Positions 1-5,310 of a DNA stretch of 20,808 bases are shown one piece after another (position 1 is the stretch's first letter; each line of letters begins with the position of its first letter). The notes beneath the pieces were generated by a model. That model worked only from the letters and a program-made list of their open reading frames with translations. It was not told where the DNA came from and did no database searches. The position numbers and the translations under genes were made by a program. The stretch comes from Candidatus Uhrbacteria bacterium (GTDB lineage Bacteria > Patescibacteriota > Patescibacteriia > UBA9934 > GWF2-40-263). Location of the stretch: contig JACQXU010000023.1 in assembly GCA_016208545.1 (NCBI GenBank), positions 1 through 20,808 of the forward strand, written 5' to 3'.

Positions 1-77
1 ATCATTTCTCCGGGCCAACTGACTCTTCGCCGTTGTTCCCTACGAAATGTTACAACCGCTCTTTTTTAATCTCTTCT
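1..77. other. Intergenic DNA 3' of rmlA, no gene seen
   Basis: No convincing coding frame is present between the window edge and the rmlA stop codon. Bases 1-31 contain a GC-rich stretch (CTCCGGGCCA at 8-17) that resembles the reverse complement of 15806-15836 at 24 of 31 positions by hand alignment. Its function is unknown. Confidence 0.4.
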
Positions 78-1160
78 CTACAATTCGACAAAGCTGTTGT
101 CGCCGACAATCAATCGATGGCCGCTTTTGGGATGAGTGCGAGTGTAGTCAACAAGAGTGGCATTCAGTCCAATCAAACTATTTACGATCCGACGCGTTGT
201 GTCAATTGTCGCTCCATCAAACACAATCGAATGTTCAACTTCTGTCTGATTGATTTTTACATTATTGCCTATCGCAGTGTACGGACCAATGTACGAAGAA
301 GTGATTTCACAATTTTCTCCGATCACAACAGGACCGCGAATTAAAGTGTCGGCGTTAACGTGTGTATTTTTTCCAATACTAACCATTCCTTGAATCTGAA
401 CGCTTTCTGACAGTTCACACTTACAACAAAAATGTTCGCGAGGAAGATCATCCATGATAAGAGCATTGCCTTCGATCAGAGCATCTGGAGTTCCGGTATC
501 TTTCCACCATCCTGTAATTTCCTCATGTCCTGTTTTTGCATTTTGAATGTACCAAGTTATGATGTCAGTAATTTCATATTCTCCTCGAGCGGACGGTTCA
601 ATAGTTTTGAAAGCTTCAAAAAATTTCTCGTCAAACAAATATATTCCAGTAACCGCAAACGGCGATGGCGGATTTTTTGGTTTTTCGATTGTTCTTATAA
701 GTCGTCCTTCTGCATCAAATTCTGGAACACCAAATCTTTGCGGATCTTTCACGCGGGAAAGCGCGATCATGCAATTCAACTCTTCATTTTGAAACCGCTC
801 AACAAATTTTTTAATACTTCCAAGAATAATGTTGTCGCCAAGAAAAAATAAAAAGCGTTCGCCGCGAAGATATTCTTCCGCGTTTGCAACAACGTGCGCA
901 AGACCTTTTGCCCCGCCGCGCTGTTCAACATATTTGAAATGCGCGCCAAACTGCGAACCGTCTCCAAGCGTGTCAGCCATGAGCTGAACTTCACCAGGAT
1001 TTACATTGATGATTATGTCTGTAATGCCTGCATCAATGATTTTTTTAAGCGGATACAAAAGCATCGGCTGATTCGCGAGTGGAATCAAATGTTTGTTGCG
1101 AGTCCAAGTGATTGGACGAAGCCTGGTGGAATGGCCGCCTGCCGCGATGAGAGCTTTCAT
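78..1160 (-). CDS. rmlA: Glucose-1-phosphate thymidylyltransferase, long form with beta-helix tail
   Basis: Predicted to join glucose-1-phosphate and dTTP into dTDP-glucose, the first step of dTDP-deoxysugar synthesis, in the cytoplasm. The 360-residue protein opens with a nucleotide-binding signature (GGHSTRLRP at residues 8-16, where most relatives have GTRLRP). It then shows FLGDN with the metal-binding Asp, an EKP motif, GIYLFD, GEYEITD and GWWKDTGTPDAL. Residues from about 245 onward contain hexapeptide-like repeats of a left-handed beta helix, as in the long RmlA class. The start at 1160 was chosen because MKALIAAGG is the normal family N-terminus. A longer frame back to 1265 reads through an intergenic repeat (it yields the telltale peptide DPSTSLRMT) and is rejected. 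No Shine-Dalgarno sequence is visible. A GlmU-like or other sugar nucleotidyltransferase role is possible, but rmlB nearby favours RmlA. Confidence 0.88.
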   Translation of the reverse strand: MKALIAAGGHSTRLRPITWTRNKHLIPLANQPMLLYPLKKIIDAGITDIIINVNPGEVQLMADTLGDGSQFGAHFKYVEQRGGAKGLAHVVANAEEYLRGERFLFFLGDNIILGSIKKFVERFQNEELNCMIALSRVKDPQRFGVPEFDAEGRLIRTIEKPKNPPSPFAVTGIYLFDEKFFEAFKTIEPSARGEYEITDIITWYIQNAKTGHEEITGWWKDTGTPDALIEGNALIMDDLPREHFCCKCELSESVQIQGMVSIGKNTHVNADTLIRGPVVIGENCEITSSYIGPYTAIGNNVKINQTEVEHSIVFDGATIDTTRRIVNSLIGLNATLVDYTRTHPKSGHRLIVGDNSFVEL

Positions 1161-1184
1161 AGGAAGAAGCTGAAGAAGCACAAC

Positions 1185-1212
1185 TGTCATCCTGAGCGAA
1201 GTCGAAGGATCA
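1185..1212. repeat. Dispersed TGTCATCCTGAG repeat upstream of rmlA
   Basis: The stretch begins TGTCATCCTGAGCGAAGTCG and ends AAGGATCA. I recognise this word from intergenic repeats in many environmental bacterial genomes. Its minus-strand reading produces the spurious peptide DPSTSLRMT. It lies 24 bases 5' of the rmlA start and belongs to the same broad TGTCAT family as 13429-13505 and 18496-18590. Confidence 0.7.
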
Positions 1213-1218
1213 CAAGTG

Positions 1219-1246
1219 ATTATGTAATCTGGAAGTAACTTAACAA
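1219..1246 (-). promoter_or_regulatory. Possible rmlA promoter
   Basis: On the minus strand TTGTTA (1246-1241) and CATAAT (1224-1219) are separated by 16 bases, a fair sigma-70 fit. A transcript from here would carry the 1185-1212 repeat in its leader. This is pattern matching only. Confidence 0.3.
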
Positions 1247-1256
1247 AAATCGAATC

Positions 1257-1312
1257 TGTTGACAACTACGGCCAAATAAGTGTCAACGGGAAGTGAATTT
1301 TTCCTGTTGACA
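1257..1312. promoter_or_regulatory. Cluster of TGTTGACA half-sites (putative operators)
   Basis: Octamers occur at 1257-1264 (TGTTGACA), 1281-1288 (TGTCAACG, one mismatch in the reverse orientation) and 1305-1312 (TGTTGACA), each 24 bases apart. The latter two form a 12-bp inverted repeat (TGTCAACGGGAA / TTCCTGTTGACA, one G-T pair) around an 8-base loop. They sit between the divergent rmlA and PaaX-like genes, next to the 38-bp palindrome at 1326-1363. An autoregulatory operator region is inferred. Confidence 0.5.
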
Positions 1313-1325
1313 AACCGTTTGCAAA

Positions 1326-1363
1326 TGTTGACATCTTTTCGCGGGTGTGAAAAAATGTCAACA
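1326..1363. promoter_or_regulatory. 38-bp nested palindrome over the PaaX-like gene promoter
   Basis: The outer arms are TGTTGACA (1326-1333) and TGTCAACA (1356-1363). With one further base on each side they make a perfect 10-bp inverted repeat with a 20-base centre. The centre has a weaker inner symmetry (TTTTC...GAAAA). TTGACA at 1328-1333 could be a -35 box, and AAAAAT at 1351-1356, 17 bases on, a weak -10 overlapping the right arm. Protein binding here would block the promoter. An equal-length copy lies at 1965-2002. Confidence 0.55.
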
Positions 1364-1391
1364 TGACAATAATTCAAAACTTTTAAAAAAT

Positions 1392-1901
1392 ATGCCGAAA
1401 ATTTTTCAACAAAAAGCTATACTACAATTATTAAAATCACTAGAAAACGAAATACTGATTCCACCAACACAGAACTATTTTGGTCAGCGTGCAAAAATCG
1501 GACAGGTAAGAAAAGTTGGGCAAGAGCAAGCTCGTCTCCGTAGAGAACGGTATCAGCAAATACAATATCTAAAAAGAAAAAAATGGATTCTTTCAAAACA
1601 AACTGAAAAAGGATTGTTCATAAAATTAAGCGACATTGGAAAAAATGAACTGATCGCCAGATCAGCTCAATCAAAGCCAAAGTTATCTGGAAAAAACGTA
1701 TGTCTTCTTATTTTTGATTTTCCAGAATCTGCGCGCAAAGGACGCGATGCGTTTCGTTATTTCATTAGGACGCTAGGATTCAAACAGGTTCAAATGAGTG
1801 TATGGAAATCAGATAAAAATTATGTGGAGGATATTAAGCGTTTCATCGAAGACGCAAAAATCTCCAAATGGATAAAATTGTATATTGCAAACGAAAAATA
1901 A
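1392..1901 (+). CDS. PaaX-like winged-helix / Cas2-fold transcriptional regulator
   Basis: Probably a DNA-binding repressor. Residues 1-90 of the 169-residue protein are basic and helix-rich with a winged-helix-like end (RKKWILSKQTEKGLFIKLSD, residues 62-81). Residues 100-169 match the Cas2-like central domain of PaaX-type proteins: LLIFDFPESARKGRDA, then LGFKQVQMSVW, then a helix pair. Such short wHTH-Cas2 proteins are common in CPR genomes and are often labelled Cas2, but no CRISPR array or cas1 is present here. ATG at 1392 is chosen. An upstream GTG at 1347 would put the start inside the palindrome and add 15 unconserved residues. No Shine-Dalgarno is visible. The gene is divergent from rmlA, convergent with the 2,3-dehydratase-like gene, and flanked on both sides by TGTTGACA palindromes, suggesting self-regulation and possibly control of rmlA. 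The ligand is unknown. Confidence 0.7.
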   Translation: MPKIFQQKAILQLLKSLENEILIPPTQNYFGQRAKIGQVRKVGQEQARLRRERYQQIQYLKRKKWILSKQTEKGLFIKLSDIGKNELIARSAQSKPKLSGKNVCLLIFDFPESARKGRDAFRYFIRTLGFKQVQMSVWKSDKNYVEDIKRFIEDAKISKWIKLYIANEK

Positions 1902-1964
1902 ATTGATTTTTGATGATTGTGAAAAATTCATTAGACAATTCATGAAATAATTGATTAGACAATT

Positions 1965-2002
1965 TGTTGACAAAAGTTCACACCTGTGAAAAGTTGTCAA
2001 CA
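1965..2002. promoter_or_regulatory. Second 38-bp nested palindrome, 3' of the PaaX-like gene
   Basis: The arms TGTTGACA (1965-1972) and TGTCAACA (1995-2002) form a perfect inverted repeat, extended by TT/AA on each side. Inside lies a second palindrome, TTCACA-CC-TGTGAA. Total length (38) and arm spacing equal those of 1326-1363. It lies between convergent genes, so it is not an ordinary promoter operator. Just upstream, ATTAGACAATT is repeated at 1930-1940 and 1954-1964, a 24-base spacing. The rest of 1902-2070 holds the terminator at 2002-2026 and the short tandem repeat at 2025-2056. Confidence 0.6.
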
Positions 2003-2026
2003 AAAAATCGCACCGAGTTGGTGCGA
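2002..2026 (-). terminator. Intrinsic terminator of the 2,3-dehydratase-like gene
   Basis: On the minus strand a perfect 7-bp stem TCGCACC / GGTGCGA with a 5-base loop (2026-2008) is followed by six T (2007-2002). It lies 45 bases past the stop codon. The T tract touches the end of the 1965-2002 palindrome. Confidence 0.75.
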
Positions 2027-2056
2027 AACGAGTTGAGATGGAAACGAGTTGAGACG
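2025..2056. repeat. Two-copy 16-bp tandem repeat
   Basis: GAAACGAGTTGAGATG (2025-2040) is followed directly by GAAACGAGTTGAGACG (2041-2056), with one difference. It lies in the 3' untranslated region of the 2,3-dehydratase-like gene. Confidence 0.8.
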
Positions 2057-2070
2057 AAAAGAAGCAGAAA

Positions 2071-2808
2071 CTAGATAAGCAGACTCATCAGAGAATGCAT
2101 ATGACCGTTCAGATAACCGAGTCTGCGAAGGTCACGCAGTGCGCTCAAACTGATCCATGCGAAATTCTCTGGTTGTCCAGTTGATAGAATCTCCGATTCG
2201 ACCACGTCTCGAGAACGAACGAGTATTGTGCCGTAACGATTCAGCTTTTCGAAGAATCTGCCACCGTCTTCGACCGCATTCTCCCAATCGACATACACGG
2301 CCCATTCCGGCTTTGTTTCAAGCGCTACGCTTGCGAATGGAACTGACCTGTACGGATTGCCGTTTTTGTCGCACTCGCCGCGCAAAGCCTTTTGGTGGTT
2401 CTCCAAATTGCCCGGAGAAAACTGAATAGGAGGCCCGACTAGAACTCGTGTGTTCACTCCGTCGATTTCGATTCCTTTGTTGCCCGGCTCTGGAAACAGA
2501 CGCACAAGCACTTCATTGGTTCGAATGTCTGCGTTTCCAAACCATCGAATAAGCGCCACGAATCCAGAAGGCTGTGAAATCATTGGCTGACCCCAGCCGC
2601 TGATCTCACGTCCTCCAGAGCGAGAGATATTCACTCCTACAACCTTGAAAAACTGGCCGTCTGGACGAGAGATAGACTCATTATCTGTCATCCAAGTCGG
2701 AGCTAGCGATGAAAGCGACACAAGATCGACTTTCATTGTCAGTTCTACCGCACGTTCTTTTGCCCATCTTCTGAATTCTTCCGAATGCCAAAACACTTTG
2801 GTCGGCAT
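2071..2808 (-). CDS. Single-module NDP-hexose 2,3-dehydratase-like protein
   Basis: Likely acts on a dTDP-4-keto-6-deoxyhexose, the step that starts 2-deoxysugar formation in the EvaA/TylCVI family. In the 245 residues, REISGWGQPMI (67-77), EPGN (107-110), PPIQFSPGN (126-134), VDWENA (173-178) and a C-terminal W-I-S-L-x2-L-x2-L ... LNGHMHSLMSLL block (218-244) match family signatures. Characterised members have two such modules in about 450-490 residues; this has one, so it may dimerise or have a different activity. It is the only gene here with a clear Shine-Dalgarno (GGAGAGG at 2820-2814, five bases before ATG). Hand counts give 55% and 50% GC in two 60-base rows, against 33% in a sampled row of rmlB. 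Both points suggest acquisition from another lineage. Terminators flank it on both sides. The family call is from remembered motifs; exact substrate is unknown. Confidence 0.65.
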   Translation of the reverse strand: MPTKVFWHSEEFRRWAKERAVELTMKVDLVSLSSLAPTWMTDNESISRPDGQFFKVVGVNISRSGGREISGWGQPMISQPSGFVALIRWFGNADIRTNEVLVRLFPEPGNKGIEIDGVNTRVLVGPPIQFSPGNLENHQKALRGECDKNGNPYRSVPFASVALETKPEWAVYVDWENAVEDGGRFFEKLNRYGTILVRSRDVVESEILSTGQPENFAWISLSALRDLRRLGYLNGHMHSLMSLLI

Positions 2809-2813
2809 CTTTT

Positions 2814-2837
2814 CCTCTCCTTCCAGTTATTGGAAGG
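2814..2837 (-). promoter_or_regulatory. Leader hairpin and strong Shine-Dalgarno of the dehydratase-like gene
   Basis: Minus-strand arms CCTTCCA and TGGAAGG (2837-2831 and 2825-2819) pair perfectly around a 5-base loop. The 3' arm runs directly into the ribosome binding site GGAGAGG (2820-2814). Folding could partly mask the site; regulation is inferred. Confidence 0.5.
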
Positions 2838-2842
2838 AAAAT

Positions 2843-2851
2843 AATTTACCA
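2843..2851 (-). promoter_or_regulatory. Possible extended -10 for the dehydratase-like gene
   Basis: TGGTAAATT on the minus strand reads as TG-n-TAAATT. A promoter is needed here because a terminator separates this gene from the reductase upstream. The fit to TATAAT is only 4 of 6. Confidence 0.3.
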
Positions 2852-2880
2852 AAAAGAAAAACGGGTGTCAACCCGTTTTT
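2852..2880 (-). terminator. Intrinsic terminator overlapping the reductase 3' end
   Basis: The palindrome AAAAACGGGT (2857-2866) / ACCCGTTTTT (2871-2880) has a 4-base loop. On the minus strand it is followed by C and TTTTT. The reductase stop codon TGA (2870-2868) is in the loop, and its last four codons form the 5' arm. Confidence 0.75.
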
Positions 2881-3713
2881 TTCGCTTCTGCGTATTTTTG
2901 AATTGTGTCTCGCAATGCTTCTTTAACAGGTCGCATTGAGATTCCGAATTGCGAGAGTCTTGTGTTTGATAAAAAGTTATTTGAACGCCCTTTTTTCGCT
3001 AGTCCTTGAGAAACAAGGTCATCGTTTGAAATCCATTCGCACGAATGATTTGGATCAACCATCTCTTTATACAATCCGAGAATGTCGCGATGCTTAACAG
3101 TGCCAGGATTTGTCACATGAAAAATTCCGGTCGCGTGTTTTTCTAAAAGCTGATGAAAAACATCTACCATATCGTCAACTATTGTCACAGAATTTTCAAC
3201 ATCAATTATTTTTGGATAACTCGCAAGTTTATCAATCAAATTACTCGCTGACGGTTTCCAATCAATCGGCATTCTAATTCGGGCAATTCCGACATTTGGA
3301 AGTGTTGATAAAACAAGATCAGCCGCCCATTTTGCTCGCGAATAAACTGGTCGTGGATTTCCAAAATCATCTTCGCGCCAAGCTTTGTCTTCGTGAGGCG
3401 AGTCTCCGTAAAAAATGCAACCAGAACCCATGTGCAGTAAATACACACCTGCTTCTTGACACGCCTCTGCCAATAAAATCGGCATGAGTGTATTTCCTTG
3501 AATCGTCTCAAGCTGATGATCTTCACACCAATCAACATTTGGTTTTCCTTTAATGCCAGCCGCATTTAATACAACGTTCGGTTGATGTTTTCGAATTTCA
3601 TCAAGAGCATCGTGTTTGCTGTGAACGTGAACATCTGAAACAATTGCTTCATCTTTCCAAACTTCTTTACAGCGATTGCCGAGATAACCGTTTCCGAAAA
3701 TTAGAATTTTCAT
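2868..3713 (-). CDS. NRS/ER-type 4-keto-6-deoxyglucose 3,5-epimerase/4-reductase (RmlD superfamily)
   Basis: Short-chain dehydrogenase predicted to finish L-rhamnose nucleotide synthesis using NAD(P)H. The 281 residues carry GNGYLG (7-12), NAAG (50-53), PNVDWCEDH (58-66), YSRAK (124-128), RMPI (147-150), a VENSVTIVDD block (172-181) and NPG. These match plant NRS/ER and mimivirus-type bifunctional enzymes more closely than ordinary RmlD. The equivalents of Arabidopsis NRS/ER Cys115, Tyr144, Lys148 and Lys183, reported as needed for epimerisation and reduction, appear here as Cys99, Tyr124, Lys128 and Lys162 (alignment from memory). No separate rmlC occurs in the window, which suits a bifunctional enzyme. 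The start at 3713 gives the standard Rossmann N-terminus; no Shine-Dalgarno is seen. The gene lies 106 bases after rmlB, beyond a word-repeat hairpin. A plain dTDP-4-dehydrorhamnose reductase is the alternative. Confidence 0.75.
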   Translation of the reverse strand: MKILIFGNGYLGNRCKEVWKDEAIVSDVHVHSKHDALDEIRKHQPNVVLNAAGIKGKPNVDWCEDHQLETIQGNTLMPILLAEACQEAGVYLLHMGSGCIFYGDSPHEDKAWREDDFGNPRPVYSRAKWAADLVLSTLPNVGIARIRMPIDWKPSASNLIDKLASYPKIIDVENSVTIVDDMVDVFHQLLEKHATGIFHVTNPGTVKHRDILGLYKEMVDPNHSCEWISNDDLVSQGLAKKGRSNNFLSNTRLSQFGISMRPVKEALRDTIQKYAEAKKTG

Positions 3714-3720
3714 AGAAAAA

Positions 3721-3817
3721 AGTCTTGGAGTCTTGGAAAAGTCCTGGAGTTATTGAGTCTTAGAATAAGCCATTAAATGACTCCATGACTCTGTGATTTT
3801 GACTCCGTGACTTTGTT
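3721..3817. repeat. AGTC-word inverted-repeat array
   Basis: The gap between rmlB and the reductase is built of imperfect copies of AGTCTTGG/AGTCCTGG (left, 3721-3763) and, in inverted form, GACTCCATGACT-type words (right, 3779-3814), so it can fold into a long imperfect hairpin. The exact 17-mer AGTCTTGGAGTCTTGGA at 3721-3737 recurs inside a coding sequence at 14106-14090. Related words fill 16881-16913. Confidence 0.7.
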
Positions 3818-3819
3818 AT

Positions 3820-4824
3820 TTATCTTTTTATATATTGCTTATCGTAATAATTTGCATATTCCCCTGACCGACAACGATTTACCCAAGTCTGATTACTTTT
3901 ATACCAATCAACTGTTTTTGACAATCCCTCGTCAAACGAAGTTTTTGGTTCCCAGCCAAGTTCGGTTCGCAGTTTTTGTGAATTAAGCGCGTAACGGCGG
4001 TCGTGTTCAACACGATCCTTAACATATTCAATTTTCGAAGTGTCACATCCAGTCAATTCTAGCAACTTTCGCGTTACATCCAGATTCGGCACACGATATC
4101 CTGTTCCGATATTGTACGTCTCTCCAACATTTCCTTTTTGTGCGATGAGATCAATCGCGCAACAATGATCTTCTGTAAAAATCCATTCGCGAATTTGCAT
4201 TCCATCTCCATAAACTGGAACTTTTTTTCCGTCAAGTAAATTGCACGCAAATAATGGTATTAATTTTTCAGGAAATTGATACGGGCCATAAAAATTAACA
4301 GAATGTGTGACGATAACTGGAATTCCGAATGTAACATGATAAGAAAAACACAGATGATCTGCCGCGGCTTTGGATGCAGAATACGGACTGCGCGGCTCAA
4401 ACGGACTTTTTTCGTCAGACTCGCCTTCCATCACAGCGCCGTAAACCTCGTCTGTTGAAATTTGAATCATACGGGGAATCTTATATTTTTTTACAGCTTC
4501 GAGAAGTGTAAACACGCCATAAATGTTTGTATCAATAAACGCACGCGGCTCCATTATCGAACGATCAACATGTGTTTCTGCCGCGTAATTGATTATTAGA
4601 TCAACGCCTTTTGACACAACTTCATCGACTGATTTTTCATAAGCGATATTTCCTTTCACAAATTTGTATCGCGGATTATCTTGAACGTCTGAAAGATTTT
4701 CTAAATTGCCAGCGTACGTTAAAAAATCAAAATTAATTACTTCAACGTCATTATAATTTTTCAACAAATAATGAATCATATTGGAGCCCATAAATCCTGC
4801 TCCTCCAGTCACAAGTATTTTCAT
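3820..4824 (-). CDS. rmlB: dTDP-glucose 4,6-dehydratase
   Basis: Converts dTDP-glucose to dTDP-4-keto-6-deoxyglucose with bound NAD. The 334-residue extended SDR has TGGAGFMG (6-13) for NAD, YAAETHVDRS (80-89), the catalytic TDEVYG (Thr124, Asp125, Glu126), YSASK (Tyr148, Lys152), and NFYGPYQFPEKLIP, all diagnostic of RmlB. Length is normal for the family. The start at 4824 gives MKILVTGGAG. A frame running 64 codons further upstream is rejected because it crosses a dyad, a 50-bp palindrome and likely promoter. No Shine-Dalgarno is seen. TATAAA at 4839-4834 lies nine bases before the ATG, which would give an essentially leaderless mRNA. It works with RmlA at 78-1160 and the reductase at 2868-3713. 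UDP-glucose cannot be excluded as substrate. Confidence 0.92.
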   Translation of the reverse strand: MKILVTGGAGFMGSNMIHYLLKNYNDVEVINFDFLTYAGNLENLSDVQDNPRYKFVKGNIAYEKSVDEVVSKGVDLIINYAAETHVDRSIMEPRAFIDTNIYGVFTLLEAVKKYKIPRMIQISTDEVYGAVMEGESDEKSPFEPRSPYSASKAAADHLCFSYHVTFGIPVIVTHSVNFYGPYQFPEKLIPLFACNLLDGKKVPVYGDGMQIREWIFTEDHCCAIDLIAQKGNVGETYNIGTGYRVPNLDVTRKLLELTGCDTSKIEYVKDRVEHDRRYALNSQKLRTELGWEPKTSFDEGLSKTVDWYKSNQTWVNRCRSGEYANYYDKQYIKR

Positions 4825-4825
4825 A

Positions 4826-4849
4826 ATGTGATGTTTATAGACATCACAT
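4826..4849. promoter_or_regulatory. Palindromic operator over the rmlB -10 box
   Basis: A perfect 9-bp inverted repeat ATGTGATGT (4826-4834) / ACATCACAT (4841-4849) surrounds six bases. The minus-strand -10 candidate TATAAA (4839-4834) sits in the centre. No good -35 box is visible. A repressor binding here would block rmlB; the regulator is unknown. Confidence 0.55.
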
Positions 4850-4900
4850 CCCAAAATCGTACTCAATAACCCATTAAAATTGTGACTGGCTTGTTTTTCA

Positions 4901-4950
4901 CTTAGAAAAATCCTCAATGTATCTACGGATACATTTGCGGTTTTTCTAAG
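4901..4950. repeat. 50-bp palindrome upstream of rmlB
   Basis: The outer arms CTTAGAAAAA (4901-4910) and TTTTTCTAAG (4941-4950) pair perfectly. The inner arms AATGTATC (4916-4923) and GATACATT (4928-4935) pair perfectly around TACG. Plus-strand RNA would have a C(UACG)G tetraloop of the stable UNCG class. On the minus strand the inner stem plus ATTTTT could terminate transcription of the small membrane protein gene. The rest of 4825-4987 shows no gene. Confidence 0.7.
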
Positions 4951-4987
4951 TTGCAAAACCGCGCCATTCATCAATTTTTCTTGGGTT

Positions 4988-5266
4988 CTAAGATCGAAAC
5001 ATGTCAAACCCTTCACCGAAAATCCACGTTAGCACAGATAATAAAATTCCCAAAACGAGCGCGCATAGTATTTCAAGCCATGGTCGTTGTGTGTATTCCT
5101 TGACAGAAATTGCCCACCAAATTCCAAAAACGATCGCGGAAAGCAAAAAAATGTGAACTGAAAATGACCGCGCAACAAAACCTGGCAAAATCGCATCAAG
5201 AATCCAAAAAACCGCGTAGGAAACAATGCTCACATAAAATCCTGTTCGTGATATTATTTCAAACAT
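4988..5266 (-). CDS. Small membrane protein, unknown function
   Basis: The 92-residue hydrophobic protein has about three membrane segments (roughly residues 8-30, 38-55 and 66-84), joined by short polar loops containing SVKEYTQRPW. I do not recognise the family. It follows the anchored-protein gene by about 20 bases, in the same direction, and so is probably in that transcript. Its leader (GAGTG seven bases before ATG) gives at best a weak ribosome binding site. The start at 5266 precedes the first hydrophobic helix. Codon use looks like its neighbours. Its position between surface-glycan genes suggests an envelope role, which is inference only. Confidence 0.55.
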   Translation of the reverse strand: MFEIISRTGFYVSIVSYAVFWILDAILPGFVARSFSVHIFLLSAIVFGIWWAISVKEYTQRPWLEILCALVLGILLSVLTWIFGEGFDMFRS

Positions 5267-5275
5267 ATTTTCACT

Positions 5276-5310
5276 CTTCTACTTTCCTACTCTCCTACTT
5301 TCCTACTCTT
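5276..5310. repeat. CTACTTTC-word array
   Basis: Near-identical words CTACTTTC and CTACTCTC/CTACTCTT alternate across this stretch. It fills the short gap and enters the 3' end of the 5287-6711 gene, where it encodes the last residues (SRKVGE) and the stop. Unlike other arrays here it shows only one arm. Confidence 0.65.

Noticed and set aside
33..851. Plus-strand open frames opposite rmlA
   Set aside because: They are antisense shadows with no recognisable domain, while the minus strand carries a full RmlA.
1161..1265. 35-residue N-terminal extension of RmlA
   Set aside because: It translates a dispersed repeat (DPSTSLRMT) and a word array; the conserved family N-terminus begins at 1160.
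1392..1901. Cas2 of a CRISPR system
   Set aside because: The Cas2-like fold is fused to a winged-helix N-terminus, and no cas1, other cas gene or repeat-spacer array occurs in the window.
4825..5016. 64-residue N-terminal extension of RmlB
   Set aside because: It crosses the dyad, the 50-bp palindrome and part of the next gene; the NAD-binding motif starts normally at 4824.
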